The translations under genes and the position numbers were made by a program. Positions 1 through 7,606 of a DNA stretch of 45,467 nucleotides are shown here, one piece after another. This DNA is from Myxococcales bacterium (GTDB taxonomy: Bacteria > Myxococcota > Myxococcia > Myxococcales > JAKAPL01): NCBI GenBank assembly GCA_021783235.1, contig JAJXUD010000036.1:1-45467 (forward strand), given 5' to 3'. Each line of letters opens with the position of its first letter. Position 1 is the first letter of the stretch. The notes under the pieces are model-generated. The model was not told the origin of the DNA, did no database searches, and saw nothing but the letters and a program-made list of their open reading frames with translations.

Positions 1-139
1 CGAAACGCTTGCCGTACTAGGCTTTCCTCGTATTCACTAGCCCTGTTCGAAATCCCGAGTCATTTCGAGTCCTTGGGCCGCTGTGCTCTCGCGCGGCCTG
101 CCCGCAAGAACTCGGGGTAGCTCCTGTGCGGGGGGACCC

Positions 140-167
140 TTGACAGGCCGCCTCGGCCGATTACCTT
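140..167 (+). promoter_or_regulatory. Probable sigma-70-type promoter of groEL
   Basis: A perfect -35 hexamer TTGACA (140-145) is followed after 16 bases by TACCTT (162-167), a weak -10. It lies about 80 bases upstream of the groEL start. No CIRCE inverted repeat (TTAGCACTC...GAGTGCTAA) is seen in bases 1-245, so HrcA control is not supported here. The rest of 1-245 shows no gene. Confidence 0.5.
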
Positions 168-245
168 ACGCGCGCCCGGGGCGGCTCCGCCGCCCCGAAG
201 TCTTTGCATTTTTCGACGTTGACCTTTTCGGAGGAGGAAACCCCC

Positions 246-1946
246 ATGCCGGCAAAAGAGATCTACTTCCACCAGCTCGCCCGCGAGGCAATCCTGCGCG
301 GCGTCGTCACGCTCTCGAACGCGGTGGCCGTGACGCTCGGACCCAAGGGGCGCAACGTCGTCATCGAGAAGTCGTTCGGCGCGCCCACGATCACGAAGGA
401 CGGCGTGACGGTGGCGAAGGAGATCGAGCTCGAGAACAAGTTCGAGGACATGGGCGCCAAGATGGTGCGCGAGGTCGCGAGCAAGACCTCGGACAAGGCT
501 GGCGACGGCACCACGACCGCCACCGTGCTCGCCCGGTCGATCTTCGAGGAGGGGCTCAAGCTGGTCGCCGCGGGCCACGCCCCGATGGATCTGAAGCGCG
601 GCATCGATCAGGCGGTCGAGGCGGTCGTCGCGGAGCTGAAGAAGCTCTCGAAGGAGACCAAGGGCAAGAAGGAGATCGCCCAGGTCGGCATCATCTCCGC
701 GAACGGCGACGAGACGATCGGCAACATCATCGCCGAGGCGATGGAGAAGGTCGGCAAGGAAGGCGTCATCACGGTCGAGGAGGCGAAGGGCATGGAGACC
801 ACCCTCGAGGTGGTCGAGGGGATGCAGTTCGACCGAGGCTACATCTCGCCGTACTTCGTGACCAACCCCGAGCGGATGGAGGTGGTCCTCGAGGATCCCT
901 ACATCCTCATCACCGAGAAGAAGATCTCGGCCATGGCGGACCTCGTGCCGCTGCTCGAGCAGGTCGCCCGCGGCGGCAAGCCCGTCCTCGTCATCGCCGA
1001 GGAGGTCGAGGGCGAGGCGCTCGCGACGCTCGTCGTCAACAAGCTGCGCGGCACGCTCCACTGCGCCGCCGTGAAGGCGCCGGGCTTCGGCGATCGCCGC
1101 AAGGAGATGCTCAAGGACCTCGCCACGCTCACCGGCGGCCAGGTGGTCTCCGAGGAGCTCGGCATCAAGCTCGAGCAGCTGACCCTCAAGGAGCTCGGCC
1201 GCGCGAAGCGGGTCGTCATCGACAAGGACAACACCACGCTGGTCGACGGCGCCGGCAAGAAGGCCGACATCGAGGGGCGCATCAAGCTGATCCGCGCCCA
1301 GATCGAGGAGACGACGTCCGACTACGACCGCGAGAAGCTGCAGGAGCGGCTCGCGAAGCTCGTCGGCGGCGTCGCCGTGATCCACGTCGGGGCGGCCACC
1401 GAGACCGAGCTGAAGGAGAAGAAGGCGCGCGTCGAGGACGCGCTCCACGCGACCCGCGCGGCCGTCGAGGAGGGCATCGTGGCCGGCGGCGGCGTGGCCT
1501 TCATCCGCTGCCTGCCGGTGCTCGAGAAGCTCAAGGTCGAGGGCGACCAGCAGCGCGGCGTCGACATCGTGCGCCGCGCCCTCGAGGAGCCCGCCCGCCG
1601 CATCGCCGGCAACGCGGGGCACGAGGGTCCCGTCGTCATCCAGCGGATCCGCGAAGGGAAGGGCGCCTTCGGCTTCAACGCGGCGACCGAGACCTTCGAG
1701 GACCTCGAGAAGGCCGGCGTCATCGACCCCACCAAGGTCGAGCGGACGGCGCTGCAGAACGCGGCGTCGGTCGCCTCGCTCCTGCTCACGACGGAGGCCA
1801 TGATCGCCGACGCCCCGAAGAAGAAGGCGAAGGGCGGCGGCGCCGGCGGCGGCATGGGCGGCGGCATGGGTGGGATGGGCGGAATGGGAGGCATGGGCGG
1901 GATGGGAGGCATGGACGACTACGGCGGCGGAGACATGGACTTCTAA
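246..1946 (+). CDS. groEL: Chaperonin GroEL (60 kDa chaperonin)
   Basis: ATP-driven cytosolic chaperonin that folds proteins in a double-ring cage with GroES. The 566-aa product carries the family signatures [11 protein letters not shown] near residue 30, [11 protein letters not shown] near 86 and [16 protein letters not shown] near 500, and it ends in the typical Gly-Gly-Met repeats and [10 protein letters not shown]. The start at ATG 246 is chosen because GGAGGAGGAAA lies just upstream; an in-frame ATG at 204 has no such site. No groES lies in the 245 bases upstream or directly downstream, so this copy is solitary here. Myxobacteria often carry two groEL genes, one without an adjacent groES, and the N-terminus resembles the myxobacterial type. 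Other long frames in this interval on both strands are composition artefacts. Confidence 0.97.
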   Translation: MPAKEIYFHQLAREAILRGVVTLSNAVAVTLGPKGRNVVIEKSFGAPTITKDGVTVAKEIELENKFEDMGAKMVREVASKTSDKAGDGTTTATVLARSIFEEGLKLVAAGHAPMDLKRGIDQAVEAVVAELKKLSKETKGKKEIAQVGIISANGDETIGNIIAEAMEKVGKEGVITVEEAKGMETTLEVVEGMQFDRGYISPYFVTNPERMEVVLEDPYILITEKKISAMADLVPLLEQVARGGKPVLVIAEEVEGEALATLVVNKLRGTLHCAAVKAPGFGDRRKEMLKDLATLTGGQVVSEELGIKLEQLTLKELGRAKRVVIDKDNTTLVDGAGKKADIEGRIKLIRAQIEETTSDYDREKLQERLAKLVGGVAVIHVGAATETELKEKKARVEDALHATRAAVEEGIVAGGGVAFIRCLPVLEKLKVEGDQQRGVDIVRRALEEPARRIAGNAGHEGPVVIQRIREGKGAFGFNAATETFEDLEKAGVIDPTKVERTALQNAASVASLLLTTEAMIADAPKKKAKGGGAGGGMGGGMGGMGGMGGMGGMGGMDDYGGGDMDF

Positions 1947-1975
1947 GTCCAAGCCCCCAACGCATGGACGAGAGA

Positions 1976-2008
1976 GGCGCGGCCCGGCGACGGGACCGCG
2001 CCGCTTTC
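1976..2008 (+). terminator. Hairpin terminator after groEL
   Basis: The stem GGCGCGG (1976-1982) pairs with CCGCGCC (1996-2002), and inner CCC (1983-1985) pairs with GGG (1992-1994). The hairpin is followed by GCTTTCGTCT. It starts 30 bases after the groEL stop. The T-run is short, so it may work as an imperfect intrinsic terminator. Confidence 0.55.
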
Positions 2009-2194
2009 GTCTGTGCGCCCAGCCTGGGGCGCCGCCTTGGCGGCGTGAGCGGGCCGTAGCGAACGGAGCGAAGCGCGCGGTTGCGAACGAGGAGCCGCGG
2101 TCCCACGAAGCGGCGCTCCTGTCTGGATGCTCGTCTCGCGACAACTCGCACTCGTCCGGTGTCGGGAAGGGCTCCCCGCAGCGGGGACTCGACC

Positions 2195-2296
2195 TCCGCG
2201 CCCCTGGCTCGCCCTCCGCGCACGTGGACTCGTGCTCCGCGCATGCGGACTCGGCTTCCGCGCACGTGGACTCGTGCTCCGCGCACCGACTCGTGC
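2195..2296. repeat. 21-bp tandem repeat, about five units
   Basis: Units start at 2195, 2215, 2236, 2257 and 2278, each beginning TCCGCGC. The units at 2215 and 2257 are identical (TCCGCGCACGTGGACTCG..., 21 bases). The outer units are slightly shorter. The array fills much of the 379-base gap (1947-2325) between groEL and the next gene. Because 21 is a multiple of three it stays open as a 7-residue repeat in several frames, but I see no start site or protein family supporting a gene. Apart from the terminator, the rest of the gap holds nothing I recognise. Confidence 0.8.
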
Positions 2297-2325
2297 TCTC
2301 AGATCATGGAAGGGGTTGGGTGATC

Positions 2326-2931
2326 TCAATCCCCCGAACGGTCGCGCAGCCAGAGCGCGGTCGCCTCGACGAGCGAGCGCTCGTCCGCCGGCCCCGGCGA
2401 GGAGGCGCCCTCCGCGATGGGGAAGCCGAGCTCCCACCGATCGGCGAGCTGCTGGGAGCTCTGGGCGGCGGCGCGGTCGATGAGGAGCAGCGGCAGCGGG
2501 CTCGCGGGTGGCGGGCGCGGGGGGAAGAGCAGGATCGCCCCCGCGGCGTCGTCCCCGGAGACGACGGCGAGCGCCTCGGAGGGCGGGCAACCCGCCGCGA
2601 GGACGAACGTCCGCTCGGCGCCCCGCCTCGCGAGCCAGCGGATGGCCGGGTCGGGATCGCCGCGGTCGAGCGAGAGGGCGAGCAGGCCGGCGTCGGCCGC
2701 CGCGGCGGCGATCCGGCCCGCGAGCGGCCCGAGCGCGGGCAGGCACGGCGGCAGGAGCAGCACGGCGGCACGGCGGGGCAGCGGTACGGACGGGCGGTCG
2801 AGCCGGCCGGAGAAGCCGTCGCCGCGCACCGCGAGGCCGCGACCGCCGGGCGAGCCCGGCAGGTGAGCGCAGCCCGCGAGCGCGAGCGCCGCGCATGCCG
2901 TCCGAAATGCTGCTAGGGTGCCCCGCCTCAT
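2326..2931 (-). CDS. Putative lipoprotein, weakly hydrolase-like
   Basis: A 201-aa product starting at ATG 2931, with GAGAGG a few bases upstream. The N-terminus MRRGTLAAFRTACAALALAGC is a lipoprotein signal with lipobox LAGC, so the mature protein should be membrane-anchored and face the periplasm. The body has alternating hydrophobic strands and Ala-rich helices (AAVLLLPPCLP, FVLAAGCPP, AGAILLFPPRP) that recall an alpha/beta-hydrolase core, but I see no GxSxG nucleophile elbow or clear catalytic triad. No function is assigned. It is divergent from the small membrane gene at 2960, with only 28 bases between the two starts, so their promoters must overlap. Confidence 0.75.
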   Translation of the reverse strand: MRRGTLAAFRTACAALALAGCAHLPGSPGGRGLAVRGDGFSGRLDRPSVPLPRRAAVLLLPPCLPALGPLAGRIAAAAADAGLLALSLDRGDPDPAIRWLARRGAERTFVLAAGCPPSEALAVVSGDDAAGAILLFPPRPPPASPLPLLLIDRAAAQSSQQLADRWELGFPIAEGASSPGPADERSLVEATALWLRDRSGD

Positions 2932-2959
2932 CGCCTCTCGCCATAGCACGGGGAGCCTC

Positions 2960-3253
2960 ATGCGCGCGCTCGTCTTCTTCCTCTTCGGGGCCCTGCTCGG
3001 CACCGCCCTCACCGGCTGGATCGGGCCGCAGCTCATCCACTGGTACGCGCAGCCGCCGTTCCAGCAGGGCTGCGATTGCGGCCAGGCCATGCAGTGGGCC
3101 CTCCAGCGGCTCGTCTTCTCGGAGCTGGTCGGAGGCGCCGTGGGCGCGGTGGCGCTGCTCGCGCTCTACCTGCTCGTCCGCTCCCGCCGCCGCTCGCGCG
3201 GCGCCGCCACGGGGACGGGCACGCCGCCCACGCCGCCGGTCCAGGCGGCTTGA
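2960..3253 (+). CDS. Small two-helix membrane protein, unknown
   Basis: A 97-aa product with GGGAG (2951-2955) just before ATG 2960. It begins with a hydrophobic segment (residues 2-22, LVFFLFGALLGTALTGWI), then a short polar stretch containing a CDC motif (QQGCDCGQAMQ, about residue 38), then a second membrane segment (VGGAVGAVALLALYLLV), and a basic Arg-Ser-Arg tail with a Thr/Pro-rich end. An inner-membrane protein with a small external loop is likely. The family is not recognised. It is transcribed divergently from the lipoprotein at 2326-2931. Confidence 0.7.
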   Translation: MRALVFFLFGALLGTALTGWIGPQLIHWYAQPPFQQGCDCGQAMQWALQRLVFSELVGGAVGAVALLALYLLVRSRRRSRGAATGTGTPPTPPVQAA

Positions 3254-3353
3254 TTGGCCTTGCGAGGGCACCGTCGAGCCGGCTAAGTAGCGGCCCCGGA
3301 CGAATTCGGCCTCGTCGACCGGCGGGCGGAGACCGAAGGGCCGGAGCATTCGA

Positions 3354-4064
3354 ATGATCAACCTCGCCATCTCTCTCCTCGCGGCGGCCGCTGGACTGCT
3401 CGTCTTCAGGCTCGGCGCCCACCTCTCGGTCCTCGCCGCGATCCTCCCGACCATCGGGGTCTTCCTGGTCGTCTTCCTCCTGCTGAACCGTCGGATCAGC
3501 CAGCGCGTCCAGGCGCTGATGGCGGCCGTGCAGAAGGACCTCTCGGCCGGCCGGGCGGAGAAGGCCATGGAGGCGCTGCGGGCCGGCTTCCCGCTCGCGC
3601 GCTGGCAGTTCTTGCTCGGCTCGCAGTTGAACGGGGCGCTCGGCGTCCTGCTCTACGCGAAGAAGGAGTTCGACGAAGCGCTGCCCCACCTCCAGCGCTC
3701 CTTCTTCCGCGACTGGCAGGCGCAGGCGACGCTCGGCGCGCTCTACTTCCAGAGGAAGGACTACGAGAAGATGGCCGAGGCCTTCGAGCGGGCCGTCAAG
3801 GCGGGGAAGAACGAGGGGCTCTCCTGGAGCGCCTACGCCTACTGCTGGCAGAAGGCCGGCGACCACGACAAGGCCCAGGCCGTGATGGCCCGTGCCGTCG
3901 AGGCGAACCCCTCCGACGATCGGCTCAAGTCGAACCTCGCCGCGCTGCAGAACAAGAAGAAGATGAAGATGCGGGCCTACGAGCCGGCCTGGTTCCAGTT
4001 TCACCTCGAGCGGCTGCCGCCCGAGCTCTCCGGCGGCAAACGCGTCGTCTGGCAGCGCCGCTGA
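3354..4064 (+). CDS. TPR-repeat inner-membrane protein
   Basis: A 236-aa product with GGAG eight bases before the ATG. Two hydrophobic helices occupy residues 4-20 and 24-46. A cytoplasmic region of tetratricopeptide repeats follows: the segments AMEALRAGFPLARWQ, GALGVLLYAKKEFDEALPHL, ATLGALYFQRKDYEKMAEAF and SAYAYCWQKAGDHDKAQAVM show the spaced small/aromatic pattern of TPR helices. The C-terminus is basic (KKKMKMRAYEP). TPR proteins are scaffolds for protein-protein contacts; the partner cannot be deduced here. It converges on the heme-c lipoprotein at 4099 with a 34-base gap. Confidence 0.8.
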   Translation: MINLAISLLAAAAGLLVFRLGAHLSVLAAILPTIGVFLVVFLLLNRRISQRVQALMAAVQKDLSAGRAEKAMEALRAGFPLARWQFLLGSQLNGALGVLLYAKKEFDEALPHLQRSFFRDWQAQATLGALYFQRKDYEKMAEAFERAVKAGKNEGLSWSAYAYCWQKAGDHDKAQAVMARAVEANPSDDRLKSNLAALQNKKKMKMRAYEPAWFQFHLERLPPELSGGKRVVWQRR

Positions 4065-4098
4065 CGCTCCGGGGGGGGCTTGCCCGGCGCGCCGTCCC

Positions 4099-4488
4099 TC
4101 AGAAGCCTTCGAGCGGCTGGTCCCGATACTGCTTGCGGTACGCCTGGATGTAGGCGCGGTGGCACTCGCGGCAGCCGGCGGCGTAGTCGTGGCTCGAGAG
4201 CATCCGGTCGACGATCTGCGGCCAGCCGTTCTCTCCGCTCGCCCAGGAGGGATCCGGCACGGCCTCGCGCAGCTTCACGAGGGTCGCGCGGATCTCGGCC
4301 TCGGGGATCTTTCCCTGCGAGAACGGCTTCATCCTGCAGTTCATCACGTCGGCCAGGATCTTCGGCCGCGCGCAGTCCGGGGGGGGCGGCGGAGGGGCGG
4401 TGGGGGCGCCCCGTTGCGCGCAGCCGGCGCCGATCAGCGAGAGCGCCGCGAGGAGGGGAGAGGCCCAAGCGCGGGCTCGGACGAACGG
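4099..4488 (-). CDS. Mono-heme c-type lipoprotein (start unresolved)
   Basis: The frame encodes a lipoprotein-like signal (PLLAALSLIGAGC, lipobox IGAGC), a Pro-rich linker (PTAPPPPPP), and about 90 residues ending with one heme-binding CxxCH motif (GCRECHRAY, close to the C-terminus). This suggests a periplasmic mono-heme cytochrome or a cytochrome-like sensor; the redox partner is unknown. The start is a problem: no ATG, GTG or TTG occurs in frame between the lipobox region and the 3' end of the tRNA-Leu gene at 4489. The nearest in-frame starts lie inside or upstream of the tRNA and would add the peptide of a translated tRNA gene (KLVDAADSKSAGRKAIPVRV), a known artefact. The upper coordinate given is therefore the edge of the open frame, not a proven start. 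Confidence 0.6.
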   Translation of the reverse strand, partial: PFVRARAWASPLLAALSLIGAGCAQRGAPTAPPPPPPDCARPKILADVMNCRMKPFSQGKIPEAEIRATLVKLREAVPDPSWASGENGWPQIVDRMLSSHDYAAGCRECHRAYIQAYRKQYRDQPLEGF

Positions 4489-4572
4489 TGGCTCCCCCCG
4501 GACTCGAACCGGGATGGCCTTGCGGCCGGCGGATTTTGAGTCCGCTGCGTCTACCAATTTCGCCAGGGAGCC
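4489..4572 (-). tRNA. tRNA-Leu (anticodon CAA)
   Basis: Read on the minus strand, an 84-base cloverleaf begins GGCTCCC and ends GGGAGCC plus discriminator A. The anticodon stem GCGGA/TCCGC encloses CTCAAAA, giving anticodon CAA (reads UUG). There is a long class-II variable arm (GGCCGCAAGGCC) and a T arm CCCGG-TTCGAGT-CCGGG. The 3' CCA is not encoded (the next bases are CCG), so it must be added after transcription. Confidence 0.96.
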
Positions 4573-4595
4573 GGCACGTGGCATGCGTTGCTTCG

Positions 4596-4625
4596 GATAT
4601 CGCCCGCCGACGAACGGACCGTCAA
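4596..4625 (-). promoter_or_regulatory. Probable tRNA-Leu promoter
   Basis: On the minus strand TTGACG (4625-4620) is followed, after 18 bases, by GATATC (4601-4596), about 24 bases before the tRNA 5' end. The -35 matches five of six consensus bases and the -10 about three. Confidence 0.45.
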
Positions 4626-4739
4626 GCGGAAAGCCGTGCTCGCCCACGGCCGCGCGTTGACGCCTCGGACGACGCCCAATACTGTGGCGAGGCTCGCGGT
4701 CGCGCTCGAACGAGCGACCGGCGCCCGGAACCTTCGACC

Positions 4740-6065
4740 ATGCCACTCGTCGCCCTTCAGTGCCGCCGCTGTGGAGGAGATCTTCCCGAGACCAAGCCCG
4801 GCGAGAGCTGCAGCTGTAGCTACTGCGGCCAGCGCTACCTGCTCGAGCCCTCGGGCCGCCCGGTCGGGGTGGACGCGTCTGGACGACCCGTCGTCATCGA
4901 GTCGATCGGCTCGTTCGTGGTCGACGGCGCCAGCGCGCCGCCCTCGATCGAGCGACTGCTCGCCTCGGTCGCCGCCGCCCATCCGGACGCCCCGGCGAGT
5001 CCGGCCCCGGCCCCGGCCCCGGCCAAGGTCCGCCAAGGCCCAATCGCCGCGATCGTGGTCGTCTCGATCGTCCTGGCCGGCGTCGGCGTCGCGCTCTCCG
5101 CGCTCTGGAACGTCTCCGGCCACTCGGTCTCCGTCGCCGCCACGAGGGGCCCCGCGAGCCCCAGGGTCGCCGGAGGGGGAGCGGGGGAACGCTTCATCTG
5201 GGACGAGGTGGGCGGCCCGCCGCAGGTGGCGCGGCTGCCCGGCCGCGAGCTGGTCGTCGCCCGTTTTCGCGAAGGCGATTCGGATCAGCTCTACGTCGAG
5301 GCTCGCTCGGCTCCTTCGCTCGAGCGGGTCTGGCGGGCCGGCCCCTTCGGCAGCTACGGCGAGGGCTACCGCGCCACCTTCTTCCAGATCGCGGGAGAGC
5401 GGCTCGTGGTCTCCGAGGTGCGCGCGAAGGTGCATGTCTACGACCTCTCGGGTGGCGCCGAGGTGGGGACGTTCCCGATCAGCGATCGCCCCGCCGATCG
5501 CGGCCTCTGCTCGACGGCGGACGGCCGGATCCTCGTGCCCACCGTGGATGGCGCCGTCTGGGCGGTCGATGCGAAGGCGCCCTCGCTTCGGCGAGCGGCG
5601 GCCGGGGATCGCTGCGTCGAGGGGCCCGGTCGGTCCGCTGCCAGGCCGCCGCAGGTCCCGGGCTTTCGAGCGGAGCACGTGCTTCTCGAGGCCGGCACCG
5701 GCGTCGCCCTCGGGCACCGCGTCCCCGGGACGCCGGTCCCCCGCGTCGTCGGCTTCAGCGAGGCGACCGGCGCCGTGCTTTGGAGCGAGGATCTGGCGGC
5801 CTCCGATCCGACGATGGCGCAGTCGCCGGCTGGCGAGCTGCTGTTCGGCGGCCGGATCGTCGCGACCTTCGAGCAAGGCGATGGATATCGCCTCACGGCC
5901 ATCGACGCTCGCGACGGCCGCCGCCTCTGGGAATCCAGCTTGCCGGAGGTCGGGGCCACGAGCCCCGTCCTCGTCGCCGGCGGAGGCTGGCTCTACGCGG
6001 GCTGCCTCTGGAGCCTCCTCGCCATCGATCCCGCGACGGGGAAGGTCATGGGCAGGCTCGGGTGA
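4740..6065 (+). CDS. Zinc-ribbon, single-TM, beta-propeller (PQQ-like) membrane protein
   Basis: A 441-aa product. Residues 1-35 form a zinc ribbon: CRRCGG (Cys 8 and 11) and CSCSYCGQRY. A linker leads to a Pro/Ala-rich stretch and a transmembrane helix (IAAIVVVSIVLAGVGVALSALW, near residues 103-125). The C-terminal 290 residues, which would face the periplasm, consist of repeated blades such as GERLVVSEVRAKVHVYDLSG, GRILVPTVDGAVWAVDA, YRLTAIDARDGRRLWES and GWLYAGCLWSLLAIDPATGK, typical of PQQ/WD-like propellers. Such propellers usually bind proteins; no PQQ enzyme motif is evident. The stop overlaps the GTG of tldD by four bases (GTGA), so translation is probably coupled. Confidence 0.85.
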   Translation: MPLVALQCRRCGGDLPETKPGESCSCSYCGQRYLLEPSGRPVGVDASGRPVVIESIGSFVVDGASAPPSIERLLASVAAAHPDAPASPAPAPAPAKVRQGPIAAIVVVSIVLAGVGVALSALWNVSGHSVSVAATRGPASPRVAGGGAGERFIWDEVGGPPQVARLPGRELVVARFREGDSDQLYVEARSAPSLERVWRAGPFGSYGEGYRATFFQIAGERLVVSEVRAKVHVYDLSGGAEVGTFPISDRPADRGLCSTADGRILVPTVDGAVWAVDAKAPSLRRAAAGDRCVEGPGRSAARPPQVPGFRAEHVLLEAGTGVALGHRVPGTPVPRVVGFSEATGAVLWSEDLAASDPTMAQSPAGELLFGGRIVATFEQGDGYRLTAIDARDGRRLWESSLPEVGATSPVLVAGGGWLYAGCLWSLLAIDPATGKVMGRLG

Positions 6066-7606
6066 GCGCGATCTCGACCAGTCGAGAGCCACTGGCGCTC
6101 GAGCGCGAGTCCGAGCTCCGCGAGCTCGCGGGCGCGCTGCTCGCGTTCGTGCGCCCCAAGGTGGCCTACGCCGACCTCCTCATCGAGCGCGTCCGCAAGG
6201 CCGAGTACCAGCGGCTCCCGGGCGGGCGCGAGCTCGTGAAGCCCTACGCCGCCCGCGGCGCCATGACCGTCCGGCTCGTCGACGCGAAGGGGCGCGCGCT
6301 CGACGCCTCCTTCGGCCTGCGGCCCTTCGCGGAGCTGCGCCCTGGGCTCGAGGAGGCGCTCTCGTCCCTCTGGCTCCAGGAGGAGCGGCCGGGCTTCGGG
6401 CTCGCCGAGGTGCCGAACCGCGATCGGGTCCGCTACGGCCTCAAGGGCGAGGTCGACCCGAGCTCGCCCGACCTCACCGCCTCGTTCGACGCGCTCGCCC
6501 GCGAGGTCGCCGCGCTCGACGAGGGGCTCTCCGCCTCCTCGGGGCTCGCGGTCGAGACCGAGCTCTGGTGCTACGCCCAGGTCGAGGAGAAGCTGGTCCA
6601 GGACACCGAGGGGCTCGTGAAGACGCAGACGCTGCCCCAGACCTTCCTCCAGCTGCTCGCGAGGGCGAAGGATCCGCGCAGCGGGCGGCTCACGCAGCAG
6701 CGGACGCGGCTCGGGGACATCCGGGCGATCTCGTGGCTCTTCGAGGGTGGCCCGGGCGGCGGGCTGCGGGCGGACTTCCGGGAGAAGATCGGCGGCGCCG
6801 GCCGCGCCGCGGTGGGCCTGCAGCGGGCGCGCGCTCTCTCGAGCGAGGAGCTCGGTCGCCTCACGCACCTCGTGCTCGCTCCGTCCGCGATGGTCTTCGT
6901 CCATGAGGCCGAGGGGCACAACTTCGAGGCGGATCTCATCAAGGAGGGGCAGTCGGGCCTCTTCACGCCGGACGGCGCGCCGCGCGCGAAGCCCTTCGGC
7001 GCCCCGGTGGTCGACGTCTGGGACGGCCCGGCGCTGCGCCCCGACGGCAGCTTCGCCGAAGGGGAGGGCTTCGGCAGCCACTTCATCGACGACGAGGGGG
7101 TCGAGGTGAAGCCCGTGCGGCTCGTCGAGCGGGGCGAGATCGTCGCGAAGCTCCACGACCGCGAGACCGCCCACCATTTCCGGGAGGCGCCGAACGGCCG
7201 CGGCTTCTCCGAGCTCGGCCAGCGCCGGCTCGTCCGGATGACGAACACCTACCTCCACCCGGCCGCCGGAGCCCCCTGGCTGGACGGGCTCGAGAGGCTC
7301 TGCGAGGGGATCGCCTTCGGCGTCTACCTCGAAGGCTCGATGGGCGGCGCCGTCTCGAAGGAGGGGATGAGCACCACCGTGCAGCTCGGCCGCGTCATCC
7401 GCGACGGCCGGCTCACGGACGAGCTGCTCCTCCCCGGCAACCTGACGGTCCGCGCGCTCGGCTCCTTGAAGGGCATCGAGGCCTTCGCGGGCCCGCTGCG
7501 CTGCGATGACCCGGGCTTCTGCGGCAAGGGGCAGATGAAGACCGTCACCGACGGCGGGCCGCTCACCCGGCTGCGCAAGACCGAGGACGTGACGCTTGGC
7601 TTCTGA
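6062..7606 (+). CDS. tldD: TldD-family metalloprotease
   Basis: A 514-aa protein of the TldD/PmbA family. In E. coli, TldD and TldE form a heterodimeric zinc protease that trims microcin B17 and CcdA; TldD carries the metal site. Here the TldD motif HExxxH is intact (H281-E282-H286 in VFVHEAEGHNFEAD), followed by the conserved GFGSHFIDDEG, RMTNTYL and GFCGKGQ segments near the C-terminus. The start is GTG 6062, overlapping the previous stop; there is no better candidate. The natural substrate is unknown. The following gene is a TldE-like partner, overlapping by 11 bases. Confidence 0.92.
   Translation: MSAISTSREPLALERESELRELAGALLAFVRPKVAYADLLIERVRKAEYQRLPGGRELVKPYAARGAMTVRLVDAKGRALDASFGLRPFAELRPGLEEALSSLWLQEERPGFGLAEVPNRDRVRYGLKGEVDPSSPDLTASFDALAREVAALDEGLSASSGLAVETELWCYAQVEEKLVQDTEGLVKTQTLPQTFLQLLARAKDPRSGRLTQQRTRLGDIRAISWLFEGGPGGGLRADFREKIGGAGRAAVGLQRARALSSEELGRLTHLVLAPSAMVFVHEAEGHNFEADLIKEGQSGLFTPDGAPRAKPFGAPVVDVWDGPALRPDGSFAEGEGFGSHFIDDEGVEVKPVRLVERGEIVAKLHDRETAHHFREAPNGRGFSELGQRRLVRMTNTYLHPAAGAPWLDGLERLCEGIAFGVYLEGSMGGAVSKEGMSTTVQLGRVIRDGRLTDELLLPGNLTVRALGSLKGIEAFAGPLRCDDPGFCGKGQMKTVTDGGPLTRLRKTEDVTLGF

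Noticed and set aside
1..245. CIRCE/HrcA site upstream of groEL
   Set aside because: No 9-bp inverted repeat related to TTAGCACTC with a 9-base gap was found.
60..2144. Very long open frame on the minus strand opposite groEL
   Set aside because: It mirrors groEL codons in GC-rich DNA; the product is Leu/Asp/Arg/His low-complexity with no domain, and no ribosome-binding site supports it.
1870..2916. Plus-strand frame with SAHVDSC repeats after groEL
   Set aside because: The peptide repeat is just the 21-bp DNA array, and the frame runs antisense through the lipoprotein at 2326-2931.
4489..4746. N-terminal extension of the heme-c lipoprotein through the tRNA gene
   Set aside because: The peptide KLVDAADSKSAGRKAIPVRV is the well-known artefact of translating a tRNA-Leu gene.
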